In this document: positions 1-9,118 of the stretch, one piece after another
How the letters are laid out: each line of letters begins with the position of its first letter
How positions within the stretch are numbered: the first letter of the stretch is position 1
Source of the DNA: JAKALD01 sp963817785
GTDB lineage: Bacteria; Pseudomonadota; Gammaproteobacteria; Burkholderiales; SG8-39
Direction: 5' to 3'
Length of the DNA stretch: 64,000 bases
Assembly (NCBI GenBank): GCA_963817785.1
Contig: CAWFPL010000004.1
Location: 1-64,000, forward strand
Program-made: the position numbers and the translations under genes
The notes under the pieces: model-generated
Databases searched by the model: none
Seen by the model: only the letters and a program-made list of their open reading frames with translations
What the model was told of the DNA's origin: nothing

Positions 1-2
1 GA

Positions 3-530
3 GGCAACCTGGTCGGTGCGCTGCACCAGGGTGCGCCGATCGCCGAGCACATGCTGGAACAGGCCACCGCGTTGTTGTGCGCCCAGATGCTGGGGGCGAC
101 GCGCAAGGACGCCGAGATGGCGGTCGAATGGTCCAAGTACCGCAAGGCGTTCGGCCAGCCGATCGGCGCGTTCCAGTCCATCCAGCACATGTGCGCCGAC
201 ATGCTGATGTGGATCGATGGCGGCAACCTGCTGACCTACGAGGCGCTGTGGAAGATGGACCAGGGCCTGCCCGCCGGCGTCGAGGCATCGCAGGCCAAAG
301 CCTTCTGCAACGAGAAATGCGAGGCGGTGGTGCGCATATGCCAGGGCATCCATGGCGGCATCGGCTTCATGATGGAGTTCGACCTGCAGCTTTGGTACCG
401 CCGTGTCTGCGCCTGGACCATGCGGCTGGGCACCGCCTATGAGCATCGTGCCAAGGTCGCGCGCGCGCTGCTGGACCACCCGGGGCAGGTCATTCTGGGC
501 AGGCCGGTGCCCGTCGTGGCCGAGGCCTAA
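3..530 (+). CDS. Acyl-CoA dehydrogenase, C-terminal part (5' end outside window)
   Basis: The frame is open at the left edge and runs 175 codons to a TAA. Acyl-CoA dehydrogenases are FAD enzymes that oxidise acyl-CoA to enoyl-CoA and pass electrons to ETF. The visible part is the C-terminal helical domain: YRKAFGQPIGAFQSIQH near residue 50 is the usual helix after the substrate pocket, and GIHGGIGFMMEFDLQLWYRR near 115 is the conserved C-terminal segment at the FAD/dimer interface. The next genes are a YHS-type protein and two CoA-transferases on the same strand, suggesting an acyl-CoA catabolic operon. Substrate cannot be inferred. No frameshift is seen in this part. Confidence 0.88.
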   Translation, partial: GNLVGALHQGAPIAEHMLEQATALLCAQMLGATRKDAEMAVEWSKYRKAFGQPIGAFQSIQHMCADMLMWIDGGNLLTYEALWKMDQGLPAGVEASQAKAFCNEKCEAVVRICQGIHGGIGFMMEFDLQLWYRRVCAWTMRLGTAYEHRAKVARALLDHPGQVILGRPVPVVAEA

Positions 531-569
531 GGCAGCGCGGGCGCAATCAGCCAGAAGGAGAAACAGGGC

Positions 570-773
570 ATGGCTCAATGTCCGGTATGCGGCCGAACCG
601 TTGACGAGGCGGCGGCGCGGCAGACCACGGGGTTCACCGCACACGGCGCCTCGGAAACGGATCCGACCAAGGGAACCAGGCAGTTCCACGACGGCAAGTG
701 GGTCTATTTCGACAGCCTGGAATGCCGCAGCAAGTTCCTGATCAACCCGGAACAGTACACGAGTACGTCATAG
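570..773 (+). CDS. Small YHS/TRASH-like metal-binding protein
   Basis: A 67-residue ORF with a good ribosome site (AGAAGGAG about 10 bases before the ATG). It starts with CPVCG and has a downstream FDSLECRSKFLINPEQY block, the spacing seen in YHS domains (CPVCG ... C ... F...P..Y), which bind metal through cysteines. It lies 39 bp after the acyl-CoA dehydrogenase and 24 bp before a CoA-transferase, so it is probably co-transcribed. Its partner or metal is unknown. The domain assignment is by motif only. Confidence 0.7.
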   Translation: MAQCPVCGRTVDEAAARQTTGFTAHGASETDPTKGTRQFHDGKWVYFDSLECRSKFLINPEQYTSTS

Positions 774-797
774 GCCGGCGGACAACCAGGGAGAACG

Positions 798-2020
798 ATG
801 GTGCTGCCGGCAGTACTCGACGACCTGTTGGTCCTGGACCTCAGCCAGGGGATCGCCGGCCCGCTCTGTGCGCGGCTGCTGGGTGACTACGGTGCCGATG
901 TCATCAAGGTCGAGCCGCCCGGCGGGGAATGCGGCCGACGCATGCCGCCGTTCTTCCACGACGATCCGGACCCGGAAAAGAGCCTGTTCTTCCTGCTGGC
1001 CAACCTGAACAAGCGTGGCGTTACGCTGGACCTGGCGCAGCCTGAAGGCGCCGAACTGTTCCGTCGGCTGGCCCGTACCGCCGATGTGATCGTGGAGAGC
1101 TTCGCGCCCGGCTATCTGGCCTCGCTCGGGCTCGATCACGCGACGCTGGAGCAGGACAACCCAGGCCTGGTGATGACCTCCATCACGCCGTTCGGCCAGA
1201 CCGGGCCGTACAGCCACTACAAGGGCAACGAGATCGTCGCCTACGCGACCAGCGGCATCATGGCGATCAGCGGCACGACCGACCGTGAGCCGCTGCAGCA
1301 CGGCGGGCTTCCCGGCGCAGTACGAGGCCGCGATGAACGGTATGCTGGCGACGAACGTTGCGCTTCTGACGCGCGATCTGGGCGGCCTCGGGCAACATGT
1401 CGATGTGTCGATGCAGGAGGTGGTGACATCGTCGCTGGTGATCAACCAGCCGTATTACAGCTTTGCCGGCGGCGTGCAGGGCAGGCGCCGCCCGGAAGGA
1501 AGTTCGTTCGGTCACGTCATGCCCTGCAAGGACGGCTTCTTCGTCACGCCAGGAAGGCGGCGGCGTCACCTGGGACGGGATCGCGGATTTCTTCGGCCGC
1601 GAGGAACTGAAGGAGCCGCGCTTCGCCGACCCGGCGCAACGTCTGGTCAACGGCCACGCGTTGGATGCGATCGTCCTGGACGCGACCAAGGATCGCACCA
1701 TGGCCGAGATGTTCAAGACGGCATCGGAGCAGTATCGTATGCTGTTCGGCATCGTGCAGACCCCGGAAGACCTGGCGAGCTGCGCCCAACTCGAAGCCAG
1801 GGAGTTCTATCAGGAGGTGGAGCATCCGGTGATCGGCCGGATCCGGGTGCCCTTCCGGCTGTGGAACATGAGCGCCGGCGCCGCGTCGTGCCGCCGGCCC
1901 GCCCCGCTGCTCGGGCAGCACAATGCGGAGGTGTTCGCGAAGCTCGGCTGCTCCGAGGCGGAGATCGGTACGCGCGCGAGCGTGGCGTCATCTGAGGTGC
2001 TGACGGCGAATGGCGATTGA
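798..2020 (+). CDS. CaiB/BaiF family III CoA-transferase (frameshifted)
   Basis: Family III CoA-transferases move CoA between acyl groups by an in-line mechanism with an N-terminal Asp. Three reading frames join into one ~400-residue protein: 798 to ~1305 (starts MVLPAVLDDLLVLDLSQGIA, then ADVIKVEPPGG), ~1305 to ~1550 (QYEAAMNGMLATNVALL, HVDVSMQEVV) and ~1550 to 2020 (VTWDGIADFFGREEL, then LLGQHNAEVFAKLG, the usual family C-terminus). Two single-base indels therefore break the gene; the surrounding sequence is otherwise well conserved, so sequencing error is more likely than decay. The ribosome site GGGAGAACG precedes the ATG. It overlaps the next transferase by about 11 bp, implying translational coupling and probably a heteromeric or paired enzyme. 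Confidence 0.85.
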
Positions 2021-3397
2021 AAAGCAGGATGCGGGCCAAGAGACGATGCTTCCGCTGGCGGGATTGCGGATCATCGATATCAGCAACGTGTTCTCGCTGC
2101 CCTATGCCGCCGGCCTGCTGGCGGATCTCGGGGCCGAGGTCATCAAGATCGAAGGGCCGGGGCGGTTGGACGTCTCACGCGGCGGGGCGTTCTCCGGGGT
2201 GTATCCGGAAAACGTGCCAGGCGACGGATCCGTGGAACCAAACCAGCACATTCAACCTGCTGAACCGCGGCAAGAAGTCGCTCGCGATCGATCTGCGCCG
2301 GCCCGAGGGGCGCGAGGTGCTGAAGGACCTGATCCGGGTCAGCGACGTGCTGACGGAGAATTTTACCCCGCGGGTGATGCGGGGTTGGGAGCTGGATTAC
2401 CCGCACGCGAAGCAGCTCAATCCGAAGCTGATCATGGTGTCCTGTAGCGGCTACGGTCCGCACGGGCCTTACTGCACAGTACCCCGCCCAGGCAACCACG
2501 CAGGAAGCGACGCACGGACTTGCGCACGTCACCGGCTATCGCGGCGACGTGCCGTCCAAGGCCGGCCAGTCCTTTGTCGATTTCCTCGCCACCTGGGCGC
2601 TGGTCATGGGCACCACGCTGGCGTTGCGCTACCGGCACCGCTTCGGCAAGGGAATCTGGGTCGATGTCGCAATGTACCAGCTCGGCTGCACCATGGTGGC
2701 AGACCGCATTCTGGATTGGGAAGCCAACAAGCGCCTCGGTGAGCGGATCGGCAATCGCCACCCGTGGCTGGCGCCGCAGGGCTGCTACGCTTGCGCCGGC
2801 GACGATGCGTGGTGCGTCGTGTCGGTGCACGACGATGCGGAATGGGCGGCGCTATGCCGGGTGATCGGCAGACCGGAACTTGCCCAGGATGCGCGTTTCG
2901 CCACCAACGACGCGCGCATGCAGAACCATGATGCGATCGATCCGATCATCGCCGCGTGGATGGCTGGCTGGTCGAAGACGGAAGCGATGGAGCGCCTTCA
3001 GGCCGCCGGCGTTCGTGCCGGTGCCGTGTTCAATGCGCGGGATATGCATCTGGATCCGCACGCCAAGGCGCGGGGCCTGCTGGAAACCGTGCAATTCCCC
3101 CCAGAGCGCGGGATTGGCAAGCGCGTCATCATTGGCCGCCCCTGGAAGCTGAGCCGGACGCCGCTTGCCGCGCGTGGACCGGCGCCGACGCTTGGGCAGC
3201 ACAACCGCGAGGTGCTGCAGGGCATTCTGGGCTACGACGACGCGCGCTACGCGGAGATGGAGCAGTCCGGTATCCTCGGCACGCACCCCACCACGCCGCG
3301 CCCGATCCTGCGCATGAGCATGGAGGAGCGCATCCGCCAGGGGCGTCTGGCTTCCTGGGACCCGGACTACAAAAAGCGGCTGGGCATTCAGGACTGA
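2010..3397 (+). CDS. CaiB/BaiF family III CoA-transferase, second copy (frameshifted)
   Basis: Paralogue of the preceding gene. Frame 1 (2010 to ~2235) gives MLPLAGLRIIDISNVFSLP and LLADLGAEVIKIEGPGR; frame 2 (~2235 to ~2480) gives NLLNRGKKSLAIDLRRPEGR and VLTENFTPRVM; frame 3 (~2480 to 3397) gives GKGIWVDVAMYQLGCTMVAD, IGNRHPWLAPQGCYAC and TLGQHNREVLQGILGYDD. Joined, these give about 460 residues, a usual family length. Two indels break it. Tandem family III transferases often act on the same acyl-CoA pair. Substrate unknown. The stop overlaps the start of a strong inverted repeat. Confidence 0.85.
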
Positions 3398-3448
3398 TAC
3401 CAACCGGCGGAAGCGTTGACCCTTCCAACGCTTCCGCCGGTTGGTATC
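3396..3448. repeat. Perfect 23-bp inverted repeat with 7-base loop
   Basis: Arms 3396-3418 and 3426-3448 (beginning GATACCAACCGGCGGAAGCG) are exact reverse complements around the loop ACCCTTC. The first arm overlaps the TGA stop of the CoA-transferase. It could terminate transcription or be a member of an intergenic palindrome family; no T-run follows. Confidence 0.85.
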
Positions 3449-3553
3449 GCGCGCGGGGTTGCCCGGAGGAGCCAGCGTGCGGCCGCACGCCAAACCAAGC
3501 CTGATACCAGGCGCCGAACGCAACGACTTTCCGGCGGTACCGTCAACCCCATC

Positions 3554-3592
3554 GTCATGGCCGGCACACGGCAGACTTGTTCCGGCCATGAC
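3554..3592. repeat. Inverted repeat GTCATGGCCGG / CCGGCCATGAC
   Basis: Arms 3554-3564 and 3582-3592 are exact 11-bp reverse complements. Palindromes with this core are, from memory, common in intergenic DNA of Alphaproteobacteria, which is one reason to place the left end of the window in that class. No function is known. Confidence 0.7.
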
Positions 3593-3599
3593 GGCTGGC

Positions 3600-4390
3600 G
3601 CGGTCGTCGGCCAGGGTAGGTCCGTCTTTTCGGCTCCTGGCATGAGCTGGCCGTCGAGCGACGATCGGAATGATATCTCCAGCCATCCGCTCGATTGCGC
3701 CAGATGCGGCGGTCGTGTGCCTTTTGCATATTGCCGATGATCGCGCAACGTGACAGGCTGTCTGCGCGAACGGGCGCTGGACCTTGGATCCTTGCGCGGC
3801 GTCGCGGGCCCGACAGCCGGCCCGCAGCTCCGCCAAGAACCAAGGGACCGATAATGGTCCGTCGCTGGGGTAAGGAAACGCAACCAATGACCACCGTACC
3901 GTTAGGTAGGAGTCTTGTTGGTCGTCTGAAGATCTCGCTGCACGTATCCGAGCAGCCGGACACAGCTACCGCGCCCGCGTGGCGGCCGCCGAGTCGTAGC
4001 CTCCCCACAGTTGGCGCACCCAGTCGGAGCAGTGGTCGACCGACCAGATCAAGGACACCTGATCGTCTATGACGCTCGACGCGCAGATCCCGCATGAGGC
4101 CGGCTTCCAACACATCCCTACGGGGGTTCTTCGGTGAATGTGTACAGCCCACCCGTCGCGCCGCCGAACAGTATGCGATCGACAAGCTGGTAGGGCTGGG
4201 AGAGGACCGTTCGAGACCGAGCAGGGCCGTGCGGTTCGTGGGCTACACCGCGGCCTGTGCCCGCGGTGCGGATCTATCCGGTCGGCACGGCCTCGTTCAC
4301 TTCCTGAGGTGCACAGGACGGATGAGTCCAACGTGATCGGATACCGAACTGAACGGAAAAATAAGGAATCCAGAACTTTTGGTGTTCATC
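3600..4390. other. Gene-poor stretch containing the proteobacterial/actinobacterial style change
   Basis: No reading frame here resembles a recognisable protein. On the minus strand a short tail QPYQLVDRILFGGATGGLYT, followed by FTEEPP and a stop near 4115, looks protein-like and may be the end of a broken gene, but I cannot name it. Sequence style changes from the palindrome-rich left side to actinobacterial-looking sequence somewhere near 3.85-4.0 kb. Confidence 0.4.
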
Positions 4391-4393
4391 GGG

Positions 4394-4612
4394 TCACTGT
4401 TGGCGCTCGTTGTGAATGGCCAGCAGAACAAACTTGTCTCGCATGACGCGGAATGCGCCCTCGACGTCGTCGGCGATGAGCAGTTCTCGTTCGTGAGCGT
4501 GCAGGACCGCGACGGCTGCAACAAGTTCGTTGTCGCTCATGGCTTCCGCTGCGGCTGCGACGATGCTGTCTTCGAGGTTCACGCGCCGACAGTAACCACA
4601 GGACCGAGCCAC
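4394..4612 (-). CDS. Small hypothetical protein, 72 aa
   Basis: Not recognised. Begins MARSCGYCRRVNLEDSIVAA and is mostly predicted helix, with acidic stretches (HERELLIADDVEGAFRVMRD). Composition looks like a real protein rather than a shadow frame, and the other frames across it are poor. A CxxC pair lies near the N-terminus. No partner gene is evident nearby. Confidence 0.45.
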   Translation of the reverse strand: MARSCGYCRRVNLEDSIVAAAAEAMSDNELVAAVAVLHAHERELLIADDVEGAFRVMRDKFVLLAIHNERQQ

Positions 4613-4668
4613 ACGGAGTGGGCGACGGCCGCCGGAGAGCTGGGAGCGTCCGCCACAAGGACCGGTTT

Positions 4669-4984
4669 CTAGGCCTCGACCTGGCCGTGGTCGTCATCTC
4701 GTGGCCACTGGACTCCCTGCCATGCCGGGCCGACATGTGGTGGCCGGTAGATGGTGGCCGAGCACCGTCTGCACTGGAAGGTCCGGTGTCCGTGACTTCC
4801 CGCCGAGGTCGTCGAGGTCGCGCACGTACAGGGGACCCACCCCACCAAGATCAAGTTCGGTCCGAGTCTCATGGCCGTTCGGGCAGGCATCAGGGGCCGG
4901 TTCCCGGTGGAGCGCCATCGTTTCATTTTCGCACACACATTCGATATCGTGGTCCTGCGGTAGCTGCGGCGGAGCCCCGGACAC
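4669..4984 (-). CDS. Possible zinc-ribbon protein (frameshifted)
   Basis: Two minus-strand frames appear to join near 4800. The first ends CPNGHETRTELDLGGVGPLY plus VRDLDDL; the second continues GHRTFQCRRCSATIYRPP and ends at 4669. Together they place a CxxGH and a CxxC pair about 40 residues apart, the layout of a zinc ribbon. The start is uncertain: GTG at 4984 or an internal ATG at 4918. Function unknown. Confidence 0.4.
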
Positions 4985-5129
4985 GGGTGCTCGGGAAGCG
5001 TCGCAGCTGCCGCGATTTCCTGGGTGGGTGGCCCGCCGAAACGAAGGGAGAGTCCACTCATGCTCAGCGATTCAACTTCGGTCGCCCAACGTGGGGAAAC
5101 ATCCCTTACCGAGAGTGCGTGAGGTTGCA

Positions 5130-5288
5130 GTGAAGCGTGGGGATCGTGTTCGCATCCGTCCGGCCGGTGCGTCGGTGTTCTCGATTGTCGACGTGGACGA
5201 TGAGGGCCGGTGTGTCCTCGAGTCGGTCGATGGAATCCCGGCCGGGTATCGGTTTCCGATGCGGGAAGAAGACCTGATTCCGGAATAG
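5130..5288 (+). CDS. Small hypothetical protein, 52 aa
   Basis: GTG start at 5130 with GTGAGG just upstream; ends TAG at 5288. The sequence KRGDRVRIRPAGASVFSIVD with later GIPAGYRFPMREEDLIPE reads like a small beta-barrel (KOW/SH3-like) with a basic N-terminal half. Not recognised as a named family. It stands alone between gene-poor stretches. Confidence 0.5.
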   Translation: MKRGDRVRIRPAGASVFSIVDVDDEGRCVLESVDGIPAGYRFPMREEDLIPE

Positions 5289-5470
5289 CACGTCGCAGAG
5301 TGCACTCCTTCGCGTGCGTTCCGCTCCGCCGTCGGCGAACCAGCAGTTCAGAGCGCACCGGCTCTCGATAGGTAACGATCGGATATTGTCAGGCCGACAA
5401 CCCGGCTGAGAGCGTGGTTCTTGCCGCAGCAATCTCGCTGTAGTGGGAGCCCGAATTCCCCAGTCGAGGT

Positions 5471-5498
5471 GCCCTGCCGAACCCCCCCGCGGCAGGGC
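5471..5498. terminator. Stem-loop, terminator-like
   Basis: GCCCTGCCG (5471-5479) pairs perfectly with CGGCAGGGC (5490-5498) around a C-rich loop. On the plus strand it is followed by GCTTTCG, a weak T-tract. The 380 bp between 5289 and 5667 otherwise holds no gene that I can support. Confidence 0.5.
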
Positions 5499-5667
5499 GC
5501 TTTCGTACCTTTCCGCTCGTCGAGGGCGGCGGTTGATCTATCTACTATCTCAGTGGATACTAGACAGTGCCCACGGCACAGCGTTCGTGGGAAGTGGACC
5601 CGGGAGCTCACTGGACGGTGAGTCGCCCGGGTTTTGCGCATTCAGAAGCCGGATCACAACACCCGGA

Positions 5668-6184
5668 TCACGACACGGTGTGGACCTCGAGTGTGTCGGC
5701 GACAGCTTTACGGTGGTGTCCACCTTTGCCCCATGCCCAGGCGAGCACGTCGGGCACCCACAGCATCGGTTCGCTGGTAGGGGAGGTATGCCGATACGCG
5801 AAGCCGGATCCCCGGTGAGGTGGCCAACGCTGTTCGGATCACTTCGCGATCGCGACGGTCCTGATCGCAGGATTCGAGCCAGAGCTGGCGGACGTGGAGG
5901 GTGTCGAGGTCGGTGGCCATCGCCGCCAAGGCCCGGTCGCGGGCGTGGCGTTCGGACCGGCCGCCGAGGTCGACAACGTACAGATGTGCCTGCAGGTCCA
6001 GCGCCACCACTCCACGAATGATCTGGGACGCGCGACGACTGTCATGGGACATGTGGATCCGCGCCGATCGCGGAGCGCGCAGCGACTTGAGCGTCTTGCG
6101 GGCCGAGTCCAGGTCCGACGGCGCGATGGTGACCGCACAGACCAGATAGTCGCCGCGGCGCGACTCGTCGGCGAACGCGTGCAT
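5668..6184 (-). CDS. DUF3800-like protein (frameshifted near the C-terminus)
   Basis: Starts MHAFADESRRGDYLVCAVTI; the DES motif in the first strand followed by a hydrophobic strand is the opening of DUF3800 proteins, an RNase H-like fold of unknown role. The main frame drifts near 5760, after SAYLPYQRTDA. The next frame supplies MLWVPDVLAWAWGKGGHHRK, which matches the family's C-terminal LWVPD...AWAW block, and stops at 5668. One indel explains the break. Total about 170 residues, somewhat short for the family. No toxin-antitoxin partner is visible. Confidence 0.6.
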
Positions 6185-6368
6185 CAGCTCGTCCAGCTCC
6201 CTCGGTGTTCGATGATCAGGAAGCTAAACGATGCCACGACCCGGTCTTCTCGCCGAAGCCGGTCTGCAGTCGAGCCGAGGGCGCACACGAGCGGATGGGC
6301 GGCTCGCGGCGCCGCGAGCGCCGGACGGTTGGCGTAGCGGCAGCATCTCGAGAAGTGCTTGAACAAAC

Positions 6369-6551
6369 TCAGAGATCGAACAGCGAGAACTGGTCCTTCT
6401 GTGCTCGACACTCGGTGTCGGCGAGATACCGGTCGGCCATCGCTCGGGCGACGATTTCGTCGCAGCCGAGTTCGGCGGCGACCTCACTCCAGTCGTGTCC
6501 GTTGCGCTGGAGTTGCCACGCCAGCTGGTGCAATTGTTCGTCCATGTCCAT
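6369..6551 (-). CDS. Small acidic protein, 60 aa, possible DNA-binding helix-turn-helix
   Basis: The likely start is the ATG at 6551 (MDMDEQLHQLAWQLQRNGHD). The sequence is helical, and WSEVAAELGCDEIVARAMAD has the pattern of a helix-turn-helix. A longer open frame continues upstream but its composition degrades, so the short form is preferred. Function not recognised. Confidence 0.45.
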   Translation of the reverse strand: MDMDEQLHQLAWQLQRNGHDWSEVAAELGCDEIVARAMADRYLADTECRAQKDQFSLFDL

Positions 6552-6811
6552 CAGCGCCGCTCCCGCGGTCGTGTCGGACGGACCTCGTTCGACGATGCGG
6601 GTTCGCTTGAGGAGACGGTAAACGGGGATACGACCATGTGGCGGAGACACGCCGCCCACCGTCTCGCATCGGCGACGAATCGCGACGAGAAGAGGTAAAC
6701 CCGCCCCCGGAGGGGACGGGCGGTGCGCCTTCCATGATGCGACCTCGCAGCAGGCAGGGATCAGAGCCTCTCGCTGCCCGGCCACGCGGTGGACGGGAGG
6801 GGCAGCGCCGG

Positions 6812-7879
6812 TCAGGGACCGGTGGGCAGTGTGCGGCGGGATCGGGCGGCAGCGACCACACGATCGGCGACCCGATCGGCGTCGCGGCCGACACCCCGCA
6901 GCGACGCCGACGACAGGCTGCGTTGCCATTCGAGGCCGACATACCCGAGACCGGCGTGGGTGGTCGAGATGCCCTGCCGGTGGAGAGGCCGGTCAGTGCC
7001 GTCGAGGCCGGTCAGATACGGCAGGTGCGGGCGGTAACCGGTGGCCAACAGCACCGTGTCAGCGGTGGTGGTGGTGCCGTCGGGCCAGGTGACACGGTCG
7101 CCGTCGAGACCGGTGAACAACGGTCGCGGCTGCGGGTTGCCGCTCGCCAGGGCGCGGCGGTAACGGCCGGTGTCGAGAACCTGCTGGGTCGGCGGGGTGC
7201 GCAGCAGTGGCCCGAGAGGAGCGCGATCGAACCCGGTGACCGTCAACCAATAATGCACATCACGTCCGAAAGGTCGCTGCGGCATGAACTTCGGAGGTCG
7301 GCGGCTGGCCAGGGTGACGGAGGCGACCTCGGTGAGTTCGGTGGCGATCTGCACAGCGGAGTTACCGGCACCGACCACGATGATGTTCTGACCGGCCAGC
7401 GCAGCAGGCTCGCGGTAGTCGCTGGTGTGCAGCACCGTGCCGCCGAAGGTGTCCAGACCCGGCAGTGGTGGGATATTCGGGGACCCGAAGTAGCCGGTGG
7501 CCGCGATCAGGATCGGCGCGGTGACACTATCGCCAGCGGCGGTGTGGGCGGTGTAGACGCCCCGCTCGCAGGTGACGGTCTCGACGCGGGAACCGGTCAC
7601 GATGTCGACGTCGAGTCCGGCGGCGTAGCGGCGCAGATAGTCGATCACCTCGTCGCGCTGCGGATAGCGGTCCGGATCGCCGGGAAACGCCACGCCCGGT
7701 AGGGCGCTGTATTTCGCCGGGGAGAACAGGGTCAGGCTGTCGTAGTAGTGCGGCCACGCCCCGACCGGCTCGTCGCCGGCTTCGAGCAGTCCGGTGCGCA
7801 GGCCTCGAGCAGACAGGGCGTGGGCGGCGGCGAGGCCGGACTGGCCACCGCCGACGACGAGAGCGTCATAGTCGGTCAT
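6812..7879 (-). CDS. arsO: ArsO-like flavin-containing monooxygenase
   Basis: A 355-residue soluble flavoprotein. The N-terminal FAD Rossmann motif VVGGGQSGLAAAHAL starts at residue ~7 and the NADPH Rossmann motif VVGAGNSAVQIATEL lies near residue 165, the arrangement of class B flavin monooxygenases. A C-terminal LLATGYRPHLPYL block closes the fold. Enzymes of this shape recur in actinobacterial ars operons as 'ArsO'; their substrate is not established. Its ATG overlaps the TGA of the upstream MFS gene (ATGA), so they are translationally coupled. No frameshift within the gene. Confidence 0.78.
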   Translation of the reverse strand: MTDYDALVVGGGQSGLAAAHALSARGLRTGLLEAGDEPVGAWPHYYDSLTLFSPAKYSALPGVAFPGDPDRYPQRDEVIDYLRRYAAGLDVDIVTGSRVETVTCERGVYTAHTAAGDSVTAPILIAATGYFGSPNIPPLPGLDTFGGTVLHTSDYREPAALAGQNIIVVGAGNSAVQIATELTEVASVTLASRRPPKFMPQRPFGRDVHYWLTVTGFDRAPLGPLLRTPPTQQVLDTGRYRRALASGNPQPRPLFTGLDGDRVTWPDGTTTTADTVLLATGYRPHLPYLTGLDGTDRPLHRQGISTTHAGLGYVGLEWQRSLSSASLRGVGRDADRVADRVVAAARSRRTLPTGP

Positions 7880-9113
7880 GGTTTTCCTTCGAGGGTGTCG
7901 GTGGTGGTCAGGCGCGGCACGGACGCGACCGCGAGGAGCGCGGCGATCACGGCAACGACTGCGAGGACGAGGTAAGCGGTGGCGTAGCTGCCGGTCGCCG
8001 ACGCCAGGGCGGTTCCCGCCCACGGCGCCAACGCCATCACCACCACGATCGGGGCGGACATCAGCCCCCCGAGCCGGCCGTAGTGGGTCGAGCCCCACCG
8101 GTCGGTGATGGCGGTGGCCTGGATCAAGGTGAACAATCCGCGCACCAGTCCCGCGCCGATCGCCGCGCCGATCAACGCAGCGGCCGTGGTCACGACGCCG
8201 AGCAGTCGCGGTGGTCGCCGCGGTCCCGGCCAGGATCACCACGATGCGGCTGCGGACGCTGGTGCGGGCGACCAGGGGCAGGTAGCCGAGACGGCCGAGC
8301 ACCTGTCCGGCGCCGCCGAGCCCGAGCGTCCACGCCGCCACCGACGGGGAGAAGCCCTGTTCGAGCAGCAACGGCACCAGGTTGAACACCCCGGCGAAGG
8401 CGGTGAACGCGCCGAGACGCCAAGGCGGCCACCAGTGCGAGGAACGCGGGGCTGCGGGCGATCTCCCGGTGACCCAGGGCTGCGCCGTTCGCCGGTGGGG
8501 TCGCGGCGGGCCAGGATCCGCGCAGTCCCCACCAGTGCCCGGGGATGGTGATCGCGGCGAGGATCGCCGCGAGGATCAGGTAGGTGGTGCGCCAGTCCGA
8601 CTGCTGATCCACGCCGAGGTCAACGGGGCGAAGACGGTGCTGGCCAGTCCCGCGGCGAGGGTCAGGATCATCAGGGCGTGGACGGAGCGGTCGCCGTACC
8701 AGCGGGTCAGCGCTGCGAACGCCGGTGGGTAGAGCACCGCGCCCATCGCGGTGCCGGCCAGCAGCCACCCGGCGTAGAACACCGGCAGCGTGGGGGCGAG
8801 CGCGATCAGGACCAGCGCGGGGACCGCGAGGACCGAGCCGGCGGTCATGATCGTGCGCGGTCCGACCCGGTCGAGGATGCGCCCGACCGGGATACCGGCG
8901 AGCCGCGGTGGCGAGCTGCCCGAGCGAGAACGCCGCGGTGATCGACGTGGGCGACCAGCCGGTCTCGGCGGAGATCGAGACCGACAGGACCGGGAACGCG
9001 TAGTACAGGATGCCCCAGCTGGTGATCTCGGTCAGGCACAGCACCGCCAGCACCCGCCGCAGCCCGGCCCCGGTGAGGGCGCCGGGCTGCGGGCGGGTCG
9101 GCGTGTCGGTCAC
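7876..9113 (-). CDS. MFS transporter of the arsenic block (multiple frameshifts)
   Basis: The GTG start (9113-9111) lies 5 bp after the upstream flavoprotein stop. Pieces in three frames read as one 12-TM permease: LAVLCLTEITSWGILYYAFP (TM1), VPALVLIALAPTLPVFYAGW, YGDRSVHALMILTLAAGLAS, VAAWTLGLGGAGQVLGRLGY, and the intact tail from ~8190 ending at 7876 (ATAYLVLAVVAVIAALLAVA). At least four indels (about 8900, 8610, 8430, 8215). The context of an ars operon suggests export of an arsenical, but this is inference; the substrate is unknown. Confidence 0.7.
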
Positions 9114-9118
9114 CGGCG

